The notes under the pieces were generated by a model that saw only the letters and a program-made list of their open reading frames with translations, ran no database searches and was not told the DNA's origin. This document shows positions 1-8,133 of a stretch of DNA of 64,000 nt, in pieces (positions within the stretch are counted from its first letter, which is position 1; each line of letters opens with the position of its first letter). Origin of the DNA: Pseudomonadota bacterium (GTDB taxonomy: Bacteria > Pseudomonadota > Gammaproteobacteria > Pseudomonadales > Oleiphilaceae); NCBI GenBank assembly GCA_002747395.1, contig PDPE01000028.1, positions 95,623 through 159,622 of the forward strand. The letters run 5' to 3'. A program made the translations under genes and the position numbers.

Positions 1-838
1 TCAAAAATTGTTGCTGGCTAACAGAAAGCTGCTTCGCGACCGGCCTGCTCAAGATGCTGCGAAGCTGTTCGCGAAACTCCATTGATCGGTTTTGATCACA
101 GAGCAATTGAAAGAAGCCCTCAAATGCGCTTCCGGCTTCAGTGGTAGAAAGCAATGCTTCTTTTTCCATAACGGATAAAAGAATGTCGCCACGAGACGCA
201 TCACCTTCGATGATCTGCACTCTCAGTTCTTTGTCTAACACCCTGATTTCGTCTTCTACCCGACGAAAATCACCCGTTAACACGGAAGCAAGTTGATATA
301 TTTCCCGAACACGCTCCCGTTGCTCAACCTCGCCAAGTTCCGGCACAACGCCGGCCTGGAGCGCATCTATTTCCCGCTGAATCTCGGCCTTTTTACTTTC
401 TAGCAAGGTGACTCGTTCATTTACATCAGGGCTTATAACAACCGCCAAATCGCGAACTGCTTCCTGAACGATGCGTAAATGCGAGGCAGTAGTGCCAGAG
501 TTTCTTTCATCCAGACCCTTACAGAACCTGAGCGCGATCTCGCTGGCATCGGTCCTGGTTACAGAATCATCCATTTCTCGCAACCAACCATTTCGTATCC
601 ACTGGTTTAAATAAGTTGCTGCCGTGGTTTCTGTAGACCAAATACCCAATTCACGACTGCGCTCTATTTCTGCATCCAGCATGATTCGCGCACGCCCGTA
701 GGGGACTTCACTTTCTTCAGAAAACAAATCAGCAATAAAAGCCAATATATAAGGTGCATTATCGGCTCTTAATAGCTTCCATGCGGCATTCTCGCTGAAT
801 AAACGCCGATATGTTGCTTGCAACCCCTGGAAACTCAA
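1..838 (-). CDS. jetA: DUF3375 protein, probable JetA of type I Wadjet (partial)
   Basis: This leftward reading frame is open to the window edge, so only the first ~279 residues of a protein usually near 480 aa are present. The start reads MSFQGLQATYRRLFSENAAW followed by KLLRADNAPYILAF, the typical DUF3375 N-terminus. The start is a TTG: a TGA lies just upstream in frame, no ATG or GTG lies between, and GAGGAA sits 6 nt before the TTG. DUF3375 is the JetA (kleisin-like) subunit of type I Wadjet, an SMC-type complex that cleaves circular plasmid DNA. The usual partners jetB, jetC and jetD would lie beyond the left edge, so the complete system is inferred. The divergent neighbour is a WYL regulator. 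Confidence 0.8.
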   Translation of the reverse strand, partial: MSFQGLQATYRRLFSENAAWKLLRADNAPYILAFIADLFSEESEVPYGRARIMLDAEIERSRELGIWSTETTAATYLNQWIRNGWLREMDDSVTRTDASEIALRFCKGLDERNSGTTASHLRIVQEAVRDLAVVISPDVNERVTLLESKKAEIQREIDALQAGVVPELGEVEQRERVREIYQLASVLTGDFRRVEDEIRVLDKELRVQIIEGDASRGDILLSVMEKEALLSTTEAGSAFEGFFQLLCDQNRSMEFREQLRSILSRPVAKQLSVSQQQFL

Positions 839-976
839 AACGCTTTCCTCATAGCATCTTCCTCACAACACTTTTTTCTCAACATCTTGCTCACAACACT
901 TTGCTCACACACCAGGACGCTTGTCCTACCCGAAAGCAACCGCCCATCAGGGATCATCCATAATCAATAGCAAAGC

Positions 977-1004
977 ATTATCATCATCTTTTTGATGATG
1001 TCAA
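977..1004 (-). promoter_or_regulatory. Promoter for the leftward jetA gene
   Basis: On the minus strand TTGACA (1004-999) is followed after 16 nt by GATAAT (982-977), a near-consensus sigma70 promoter. It would give a leader of about 130 nt before the TTG of jetA. The spacer holds a perfect 7-bp inverted repeat (CATCATC at 982-988, GATGATG at 994-1000) that overlaps the -10 box. Confidence 0.55.
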
Positions 1005-1013
1005 CAACCATTA

Positions 1014-1040
1014 TTGACACATATACACCGCTGATATTAT
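1014..1040 (+). promoter_or_regulatory. Promoter for the rightward WYL gene
   Basis: TTGACA (1014-1019) is followed by TATTAT (1035-1040) with a short 15-nt spacer. The -35 box is one arm of the inverted repeat TGTCAA-N9-TTGACA (999-1019); the other arm is the -35 box of the jetA promoter. A dimer bound here would cover both promoters at once. Confidence 0.45.
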
Positions 1041-1100
1041 GATCCACGACAAATTCGAGCAGCACTTGATACACCAGGCAACAATTATTTTGGTCTCTTA

Positions 1101-2051
1101 TTGATAAAACAAAGGCCCTTACCCTTGATTGAAAACAAAGCATTAAAAGGCATCAGCCAGGCGCAGCAGGAAAGGCTTTTCCATATAGACTTCAAGCTAC
1201 GCTTTTTAGGCGCAGTCAACAGAAACGATCTGGTCAACCGGTTTGGTATTAAAGCTGCCGCCGCGACTCGGGATATATCCCTTTATAAAGAGCTGGCACC
1301 TGAAAACCTTACCTACGATACAAAAGCCAGGGCCTATATCGAAGGCGATCAATTCAGGCCCCTGTTTGCCTACCAGGGCAGCCAGGCGTTATCCGCATTG
1401 TGCTACGGGCTGGGAGATGATCATGTATCAGGCGGCATATCTTTGGTTACAGCAGAATCATCCACACAGCTCAATTTTCCATTCTCCTGGCCAAATATGG
1501 ATGTGCTGGCAGAAATCACCAAAGCAATTCACCAAAAAAAGGCACTCAAAATAGCTTATCGCTCACTTTCCAGCGGCTTTAGCCAGCGGGAAATTGTGCC
1601 CTTTGCTCTGGTAGATAACGGCCTTCGCTGGCATGCAAGAGCTTTCGACAGGAAAAGGGAACGGTTTACGGACTTTGTCATTAACCGTATAGCAGAACCA
1701 AAACTGCTCAATACGGAAATTCCCAAGTCTGAAACGAAAGAAAGCGATATTCAATGGAACCGCATTGTTGAAATGCATATTGTTCCGCACCCTAATCTGA
1801 AACACCCTAAAACTATCGAAACCGAATACGGAATGGCAAATGGAATGCTCAAGATCCAGGTGCGGGCGGCAGTTGCAGGCTATGTATTAAGGCACTGGAA
1901 CGTCGATTGCTCAGCAACACATTCGCTGACCGGTTCCGAATATCATCTTTGGCTCCAAAATACGCCAACACTTTATGGGGTGGAAAATTTGCAGATCGCA
2001 CCGGGATACCGAGACGAAGCCAATAGCGTCGGCATGGGGCGAAAATGCTGA
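1101..2051 (+). CDS. WYL-domain transcriptional regulator (BrxR/CapW-like)
   Basis: 316 aa. The N-terminal ~70 residues (from ISQAQQERLFHIDFKLRFLG) look like the winged-helix region of defence-associated WYL repressors. Residues ~145-205 contain REIVPFALVDNGLRWHARAF followed by a DFVINRI stretch, the WYL signature of the BrxR/CapW type; a WCX-like C-terminal domain follows. Related proteins repress BREX and CBASS operons and respond to an unknown infection signal. It is divergent from jetA, so control of the Wadjet operon and of itself is the natural inference. The start is TTG; an in-frame stop at 1032 and the absence of ATG or GTG after it leave little choice. No good ribosome binding site is visible. 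Confidence 0.8.
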   Translation: MIKQRPLPLIENKALKGISQAQQERLFHIDFKLRFLGAVNRNDLVNRFGIKAAAATRDISLYKELAPENLTYDTKARAYIEGDQFRPLFAYQGSQALSALCYGLGDDHVSGGISLVTAESSTQLNFPFSWPNMDVLAEITKAIHQKKALKIAYRSLSSGFSQREIVPFALVDNGLRWHARAFDRKRERFTDFVINRIAEPKLLNTEIPKSETKESDIQWNRIVEMHIVPHPNLKHPKTIETEYGMANGMLKIQVRAAVAGYVLRHWNVDCSATHSLTGSEYHLWLQNTPTLYGVENLQIAPGYRDEANSVGMGRKC

Positions 2052-2248
2052 ATTTCGAAGCAACTAACGACGATAAATATATTGTTTACAGCGCAATGGA
2101 GCCTGACACAATGGTTAAAAATCGACTTGAAAATCATCCAGATGAAGCACTCACCTTACGCACAAAATCAATAAAAACCATTATTTATCAAATAGTTATA
2201 GGCCCCTCAAAAACCAAAAATGTAAGGGCATGGCATTTCATGCAGTAG
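2045..2248 (+). CDS. Small hypothetical protein
   Basis: 67 aa. The ATG overlaps the last 7 nt of the WYL gene, an arrangement typical of translational coupling. No domain is recognised, and no signal peptide or membrane segment is seen; the protein is of mixed charge. It may be a real small gene of the defence island or chance coding in a low-GC stretch. Support is only its position and the overlapping start. Confidence 0.3.
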   Translation: MLNFEATNDDKYIVYSAMEPDTMVKNRLENHPDEALTLRTKSIKTIIYQIVIGPSKTKNVRAWHFMQ

Positions 2249-2297
2249 TATTCTACTTGATATTGCCACTCAAATACTTGTACCTATCAGCAACAAC

Positions 2298-2353
2298 ACC
2301 CCTCCCGCTTCTCGTCTATCCTCGCAGATAGAATGCAGCGCACCGCGAGGGGT
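2298..2353 (+). ncRNA. Foldable segment upstream of the abi remnant; possible structured RNA
   Basis: ACCCCTC (2298-2304) pairs perfectly with GAGGGGT (2347-2353). Inside, TCTATC (2315-2320) pairs with GATAGA (2327-2332) around a 6-nt loop. The nested hairpins end 25 nt before the ATG of the Abi_2-like gene. From memory, AbiF-type toxins have a conserved structured RNA just 5' of the gene that acts as antitoxin; this segment is in the right place but I cannot match it to that RNA. No U-run follows, so a simple terminator is less likely. Confidence 0.3.
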
Positions 2354-2354
2354 T

Positions 2355-2375
2355 ACTCGTTTCCGGGGGGCTGAA
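2355..2375. other. G-rich segment before the abi remnant
   Basis: This G-rich stretch ends in a ribosome-binding-site-like GGGGGG about 7 nt before ATG 2378. It lies next to the foldable segment and may be part of the same leader. Confidence 0.3.
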
Positions 2376-2377
2376 AA

Positions 2378-2704
2378 ATGGGCCGTTCCCAAAGCAATAG
2401 ACCCCACGCACACCGCAAAACCCCTTATACAAAGCCACCAATCCGGCTTTCTGAACAGGTTGCTCAACTTGAAAGGCGCGGGCTGATTATTTCCGACAAA
2501 TCCAACGCGGAATTCTACCTAGCTCAACTTGATTACTATCGGTTTGCAGCCTATTGCTTACCTTTCGAGCAAAATCACAGCAGCCGCCAATTTCAACCCA
2601 ATCGATATTCTGAATCAGAATTAAGCCTGAATACCAGCCAAAAAAACTGCTTCCATCCTGCCACAAATATCAGGCAATCCGCCTTTCTGTTTTTTATCTG
2701 CTAG
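2378..2704 (+). pseudogene. Truncated Abi_2 family (AbiD/AbiF-like) abortive infection gene
   Basis: 108 aa remain of a family usually ~250-330 aa. Residues ~15-64 match the Abi_2 N-terminus: YTKPPIRLSEQV, LERRGLIISD and LDYYRFAAYCLPF. After FQPN (about 2600) the family pattern is lost. A DILN motif, expected next in this family, appears in another frame at about 2608-2619 and is followed at once by a stop, so a frameshift plus loss of the C-terminal part is likely. The HEPN ribonuclease residues lie in the missing part, so the product should be inactive. A G-rich ribosome binding site precedes the ATG. It lies between the Wadjet/WYL genes and nhaD, which suggests decay at a defence-island edge. 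Confidence 0.7.
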
Positions 2705-2808
2705 TCTTTCAATAAAGACCTGTCCTCCAACCTGAAAACAGAACGGCAGAATCGGTTTCGCTTTGGCCGGATTTGCTGCAGTCGGATTCGCAATTAAAGG
2801 TGGCGCCA

Positions 2809-4242
2809 ATGAACAAAATCAGAACAACCATTCTATTTTCTTTTCTTGCGTTATTTACCAGCAATGTATGGGCTAACGAAACCACCAGCAGCCTCGACCT
2901 GACGGCGACCTGGATGGGTATTCTGGCTGTTATTCTCTTTGCCTTTGCCTACGCATTGGTGATAGGTGAGGAATATCTTCACCTGAGAAAATCCAAGCCT
3001 GTGATGGTAGCGGCAGGTATTATCTGGGTACTGGTTGCCATTTCATTCAACCAGCATGGTGACATACACTCGGTAAATGACCTGGTTCAACACAATATTC
3101 TGGAATATGCCGAGCTGCTGCTTTTTCTGTTGGCTGCGATGACCTATGTCAATACCATGGAGGAGAGAAACATTTTTGCCGCACTGCGTGCCTTTCTGGT
3201 ATCCAAAGGCTTCTCATTGAGAACAATATTCTGGATCACAGGAATGCTGGCCTTTGCCATTTCTCCCATCGCCGACAACCTGACCACAGCGCTCGTAATG
3301 GCTGCAGTTGTATTGGCTGTTGCCAGGGATAACGCACAATTCGTATCACTGGGCTGCATCAATATCGTGGTTGCGGCAAATGCCGGCGGCGCATTCAGCC
3401 CCTTTGGCGACATTACCACACTCATGGTCTGGCAAAAAGGCATGGTGCATTTTAGCGAGTTCTTTGCGTTACTGATTCCGTCAATCGTCAACTGGTTTGT
3501 GCCTGCATTTATCCTGTCACTGTTTCTTCCCAAAGGTACGCCTTCCAGTAACAACGAAGAAGTACAGATCAAAAAAGGCGGCTTTGTTGTCATCGCCCTG
3601 TTTTTGGGAACCATTACCATGGCGGTCACCTTTCACAGCTTTCTGCATCTGCCTTCCATGGTGGGCATGATGACAGGTATGGGCATACTCAATCTTTACG
3701 GGTACTTCCTTAAAATCAATCCTGACGGAAATGACCCCGGATTTCAGGAAGAAGCTACCGAGCCTGACAACGACGGGAGAGTCACTGGACGTGAGATATT
3801 AAAATTCGATATTTTTCAACAACTGCAACGTGCCGAGTGGGACACGCTGATGTTTTTCTATGGCGTCGTGCTTTGTGTCGGTGGTTTGAGCGCATTTGGC
3901 TACCTGAATCTTATTTCTCATCTGATGTACGAACAAATGGGTGCCACCTGGGCGAACATTCTGGTCGGTGTATTATCCTCGATCGTTGACAACATTCCTG
4001 TTATGTTCGCCGTGCTGACCATGCTTCCGGATATGAATGTCAATCAGTGGCTTCTGGTTACCCTCACCGCCGGCGTGGGCGGCTCGATGCTCTCCATCGG
4101 TTCTGCTGCCGGCGTCGCCCTTATGGGGCAGGCTCGGGGCGTTTATACTTTTTTCACTCACCTGAAATGGTCCTGGGCAATTGTTCTGGGTTATATGGCA
4201 TCGATCTATACCCATATGCTGCTTTCCGGGATGTCGTTTTAG
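2809..4242 (+). CDS. nhaD: Na+/H+ antiporter, NhaD type
   Basis: 477 aa inner-membrane antiporter expelling Na+ (or Li+) in exchange for protons. A cleavable N-terminal signal (MNKIRTTILFSFLALFTSNVWA) is followed by about 12 hydrophobic segments. Family motifs are visible: AISPIADNLTTALVMAAVVL, GGAFSPFGDITTLMVWQKG and SSIVDNIPVMFAVL, whose conserved Asp residues sit in the membrane. The ATG at 2809 is preceded by AAAGGTGG. The frame opens at an upstream TTG (2773), but the signal peptide favours 2809. Transcribed alone and followed by a strong hairpin. Confidence 0.93.
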   Translation: MNKIRTTILFSFLALFTSNVWANETTSSLDLTATWMGILAVILFAFAYALVIGEEYLHLRKSKPVMVAAGIIWVLVAISFNQHGDIHSVNDLVQHNILEYAELLLFLLAAMTYVNTMEERNIFAALRAFLVSKGFSLRTIFWITGMLAFAISPIADNLTTALVMAAVVLAVARDNAQFVSLGCINIVVAANAGGAFSPFGDITTLMVWQKGMVHFSEFFALLIPSIVNWFVPAFILSLFLPKGTPSSNNEEVQIKKGGFVVIALFLGTITMAVTFHSFLHLPSMVGMMTGMGILNLYGYFLKINPDGNDPGFQEEATEPDNDGRVTGREILKFDIFQQLQRAEWDTLMFFYGVVLCVGGLSAFGYLNLISHLMYEQMGATWANILVGVLSSIVDNIPVMFAVLTMLPDMNVNQWLLVTLTAGVGGSMLSIGSAAGVALMGQARGVYTFFTHLKWSWAIVLGYMASIYTHMLLSGMSF

Positions 4243-4268
4243 CCTGCCTGCCATCCTGACCTGAAACA

Positions 4269-4306
4269 GAACAAACCCGCAGACAAGGCACGCTGCGGGT
4301 TTGTTC
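4269..4306 (+). terminator. Terminator of nhaD
   Basis: A perfect 14-bp inverted repeat (4269-4282 and 4293-4306, 10-nt loop) with a GC-rich base and T-rich 3' arm lies 26 nt after the nhaD stop. There is no long U-run beyond the stem. Confidence 0.7.
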
Positions 4307-4423
4307 TATGGCGACCGTTCAGTGCGATTTCCTGACGATTTTTTTACCTGTGTCATTGACTATTCCCGTTTTTGAAATCATCCTCCCGGGCTCAATGTAC
4401 TCTTACGGAACGTCTGTGCCACT

Positions 4424-5365
4424 ATGAAAAACACGCTCAAGATTTTCAGCGGCAACTCCAACCCTTCTCTGGCAAAAAAAATCTGCCAGCACCTTGGTAC
4501 CCCTCTCAGTTCCATGACCATTTCTCGCTTTTCAAATGACAACCAGTTTGTCCAGATTGACGAGAATGTGCGGGAGAGAGATGTTTTTATCGTTCAATCC
4601 TTTACCCAACCCGTCAGCGAACATATCATGGAACTAATGATTGCAATTGATGCGCTGAAACATGCGTCGGCAGCCAGAATTACGGCAGTTATTCCCTATT
4701 ATTCCTATGCCCGCTCGGATAAAAAGGATGCACCCCGAATATCCATTACCGGCAGGCTTATCGCCGATCTGCTTGAAACAGCGGGTGCCAACCGGGTACT
4801 GACAATGGATCTGCATGCTGACCAGGTGCATGGTTTTTTCCGCTACCCGGTAGATCACCTTTCAGCGATACCCACCATCGCCCAACACTTCAGGGAACAT
4901 TATAACCTGTCCAACATGGTGGCGGTTGCCACAGATGCGGGAGGGGCAAAGCGGGCTGGCAAGTTTTCCGAACGGTTAGCTATCCCCATGGCCATTATCG
5001 ACAAGCGCCGGATAAGTGACACCCATGTGATGCAAGGTCAGGTCGTGGGCGATGTGGCAGGTAAGGACGCAGTCATTTTCGAGGACGAAATTTCAACCGG
5101 AGGAACCCTGATCGCAACAGTAGATACGCTTGCCAGGGCCGGAGTAAAAAGTGTCCACGCCGGTGCCGTCCATCCCGTGCTCTGTGGCCCGGCAGTCGAA
5201 CGACTGGCTACATCAGGGCTGGAGTCGATTGTCACCACCAATACCGTAGATGTCCCGGCTCAGAAGCAGATGAACAAGCTGACCACCCTTTCTGTTGCGC
5301 CACTGTTCGCCGAGGCGATAAGGCGAATACATTCCGGAGAGAGTATAGGTGCGCTTTTTGTCTAG
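4424..5365 (+). CDS. Ribose-phosphate pyrophosphokinase (PRPP synthetase) paralogue
   Basis: 313 aa, the usual length. It should make PRPP from ribose 5-phosphate and ATP. Visible motifs are the N-terminal FSGNSNPSLAKKI, PYYSYARSDKK, the metal-binding region TMDLHADQVHGFF, DKRR, and the PRPP loop EDEISTGGTL near residue 218. Canonical bacterial Prs has DDMIDTAGT in that loop, so this looks like a divergent second copy rather than the housekeeping prs beside ispE. Transcribed alone and convergent with the RND gene (52 bp apart). A secondary or specialised PRPP supply is inferred. Confidence 0.85.
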   Translation: MKNTLKIFSGNSNPSLAKKICQHLGTPLSSMTISRFSNDNQFVQIDENVRERDVFIVQSFTQPVSEHIMELMIAIDALKHASAARITAVIPYYSYARSDKKDAPRISITGRLIADLLETAGANRVLTMDLHADQVHGFFRYPVDHLSAIPTIAQHFREHYNLSNMVAVATDAGGAKRAGKFSERLAIPMAIIDKRRISDTHVMQGQVVGDVAGKDAVIFEDEISTGGTLIATVDTLARAGVKSVHAGAVHPVLCGPAVERLATSGLESIVTTNTVDVPAQKQMNKLTTLSVAPLFAEAIRRIHSGESIGALFV

Positions 5366-5417
5366 CTTTGGCTGTTGGGCAGGCACGAACCGTTGATCGG
5401 CGTCAACTGCGGAGCAA

Positions 5418-8000
5418 TCAGCATTCATTGGCGCCAGGCCCCAACGGCTTTAACCAGATCAGCAACCGGGGCAGCAAGGTTAGTGCCCCCAATAGCGCCA
5501 CTATCATAGCCATGCCGGTGAACAGGCCGAAATAAATCGTGGGAATGAAGTTGGACAGAGCCAAAATGGAAAAACCGATGACTATGGTCAGCGAGGTATA
5601 GAACATCGCACGTCCGATGGTTCCATGACAACGATGCATGGTAGCCAGATAATCCCGGTCTTTCTCAAATTCCAGACGAAACCGATGGATATAGTGAATG
5701 GTGTTATCCACGGCTATACCCACGGTGATGGATGCCACGGTAATGGTCATCATATCCAGGGGCACACCCAGCCACCCCATTAACCCCAATACTGAACCGG
5801 CAGCCAGCAAGTTCGGTGCAAGACCTATCAGAGCGAGGCGGAGAGACCGGAACAGTACCTGGAACATCAGGGCAATGGCCAGAAATACCGCCCCGAGGGT
5901 TTTGATTTGCGAATCAAACAGGCTCTGCAGCATGTTGTTGTACAACACCGCCATACCGGTAAAATGAACTCGCTCGGGCTCATAGCCCGCTTCTTCTGTC
6001 AGATACCTGTGAATTTTGTTGATCAGTGTATTTCTGTTTAGTTCCGGCGAGGATTCAATCAGGCGTACGGTAAACTTCGCACTGGCATACTCTTCCGATA
6101 AATAGGGGTCGATCAGAATACCTTTCAGGTTTTCCGGGAAAACAGCAGGCAGAAAGGCCAATTGTAACGCATTGAGCTTTTTCCCCTGATTGATTTGCTG
6201 AGCCAGCTTCAACGTGGTTGCAATGGATAATACCTTGCCTGTTTCCGGCAAAGACTCCAGATAGTTGTGCACTTTTTCAAGTTGTTCCATTTTTTTGAAG
6301 GTGTACCAGGTATTACGAACGGTTTCCCCTGCTGCCTCGCAATCACTGGCGAAAGCCCCGTCGTCCTGATCAAACCCGCCATTGCAATCATCCAGAAACG
6401 GGTCATCATCCAGAAACGGGTCAGCGCCGGTTTCAGTCACTTCCTGACGAACATCGTCGATTATTACATCAAGCGGTGTCGTGCCCCCCACTTTCTCATC
6501 AATCACTACCATGCCCTGGTAAATCTCGGTAGAAGACTTGAAATAATCAATAAATCGATTGTCTACAGTCAGCCGGGTGACGCCCATGCCACAGAAAAGG
6601 GCGAGAACCAGGCTAAAAACAAGTATTTTGCCCCCGTGTTTTTCGGTAAATCCGGCAAGGTACACAGTCAGTGAAGGGGTTTCACTGACAACCCCGGGTG
6701 CCCGACTGCCAGGCAAAAGCACCACGGCAGCGGGCATAATCAGGAAGGCCATAACATAGGCAACGGCAATACCTATGGTCATCATCCAGCCGAAGTCCAT
6801 CACGGGTCGGATACCGCTCAGAGTTAGCGAGCCAAATGCCACGATGGTCGTCAGCGCCATGTAAAGGCAGGGTTTGGCCATCGCCTTTACGGTGTCAAAC
6901 GCCAGTTGTGACGGGCTGCTTGACGGGTTCAGGCGTTGCAATTCCCGATAACGCACCACGATATGTATCGTCATCGACAGGGTAATAATCAGTAACAGAG
7001 AAACAAAATTGGAAGAAATAACCGTCACCGGCCACTGCACCCGGCCCAGATAACCCACCTCCAGCCAGACAGTGACAGCACAACACAACAGGGGCAACAC
7101 CACCCATTGCCATTGCCGGAAAATAACGATCAGGGTCAGTAGCAAAAACACCAGAACACCCAGACCAAAGGTTTTCAGGTCACTGTCGACAAAAGCGATC
7201 ATATCGGAAACAATCATGGGCACACCACCGAGGTATAATTGAACACCCGAGCGGTGACGCAACATAATTGAGCGGATTTCGGCTACATCTGCCTCCTGTC
7301 GGGCAGCCAACTCCTTGCTCACCCGATCAAAGCGGGCGGTCACTTCTTTCAGTTCATTTGCCTGACTGACGCTCAGTGTTCCCGCCCGTCGCTGTTCTCT
7401 CAACGCTTCTCGCTGACTCAGCAAACGATAAAACTCCGGATCGACTTTCAGATTAACCTGTATAACCGTGGTTTGTGCATCCGGGCTGATCAACAGATTG
7501 AAATACAAGGGGTTGGACAACAACGCCTGTTTCGCCTGATCAAGTGGCACCGGATCTTTATCCAGGGTTCGCACACGGGATTCTATATTGTCCAGGGTCA
7601 AATCCGGGCCGAACAGCAGCGGCACATTCAAAATAGAGTTGGTTGATGACACATTGGCCATTGCTTCAATATCATCCCTCAGAGCCGTCAATGCCTCGAT
7701 CGACTCCTGACTGAACAGTTCCGCCTGCGGGGTAAAGGTCACCAGCAGAAAATCATCTGAAGAAGGGAACCTGTCACGCATGGAGCGATAGAACTCCAGA
7801 TCCTGGTCATTTTCCAGTACCAGGGAATCTGCAGAAGCATCCAGGCGAAACTGGTTCACCTTTAATCCTGAAAGCACACAAAGCAGTAACACAAACAACA
7901 AGGTCACAGCCGGATGACGAATAATTGTGCGTTGGTAGAAAGTAGCGAGTCTGTCAAGCAATGGGTTCACCCTGGTCGATAAAGAATCCGAAGAAAGCAC
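5418..8000 (-). CDS. RND/MMPL family exporter
   Basis: 860 aa inner-membrane transporter. One N-terminal membrane helix, a large periplasmic loop, a block of about five helices (residues ~265-430), a second loop and a second helix block (residues ~690-850) give the RND duplication. It resembles MMPL/hopanoid-type exporters without the usual adaptor or outer-membrane neighbours. The second loop holds an Asp-rich insert (near residues 525-550) in which DPFLDD occurs twice, coded by a short tandem DNA repeat at about 6397-6421; this might bind Ca. The start is GTG at 8000 with no clear ribosome binding site, so a start a few codons later is possible. Substrate unknown. Confidence 0.85.
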   Translation of the reverse strand: MLSSDSLSTRVNPLLDRLATFYQRTIIRHPAVTLLFVLLLCVLSGLKVNQFRLDASADSLVLENDQDLEFYRSMRDRFPSSDDFLLVTFTPQAELFSQESIEALTALRDDIEAMANVSSTNSILNVPLLFGPDLTLDNIESRVRTLDKDPVPLDQAKQALLSNPLYFNLLISPDAQTTVIQVNLKVDPEFYRLLSQREALREQRRAGTLSVSQANELKEVTARFDRVSKELAARQEADVAEIRSIMLRHRSGVQLYLGGVPMIVSDMIAFVDSDLKTFGLGVLVFLLLTLIVIFRQWQWVVLPLLCCAVTVWLEVGYLGRVQWPVTVISSNFVSLLLIITLSMTIHIVVRYRELQRLNPSSSPSQLAFDTVKAMAKPCLYMALTTIVAFGSLTLSGIRPVMDFGWMMTIGIAVAYVMAFLIMPAAVVLLPGSRAPGVVSETPSLTVYLAGFTEKHGGKILVFSLVLALFCGMGVTRLTVDNRFIDYFKSSTEIYQGMVVIDEKVGGTTPLDVIIDDVRQEVTETGADPFLDDDPFLDDCNGGFDQDDGAFASDCEAAGETVRNTWYTFKKMEQLEKVHNYLESLPETGKVLSIATTLKLAQQINQGKKLNALQLAFLPAVFPENLKGILIDPYLSEEYASAKFTVRLIESSPELNRNTLINKIHRYLTEEAGYEPERVHFTGMAVLYNNMLQSLFDSQIKTLGAVFLAIALMFQVLFRSLRLALIGLAPNLLAAGSVLGLMGWLGVPLDMMTITVASITVGIAVDNTIHYIHRFRLEFEKDRDYLATMHRCHGTIGRAMFYTSLTIVIGFSILALSNFIPTIYFGLFTGMAMIVALLGALTLLPRLLIWLKPLGPGANEC

Positions 8001-8133
8001 TGATCATCGGTAGATTATTATAATCAGAACGATAAAATACGGTAAACATGGTGTTTACGGATCAGGAATAAAAGACCGAAAACACATTGACCGTCGCCTG
8101 TCCAGGCAAGCAACAACGAGAATACACAGCGTC

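Noticed and set aside
2621..2809. A 62-aa leftward frame opposite the end of the abi remnant.
   Set aside because: No start signal or family pattern; it may contain old coding debris but cannot be supported.
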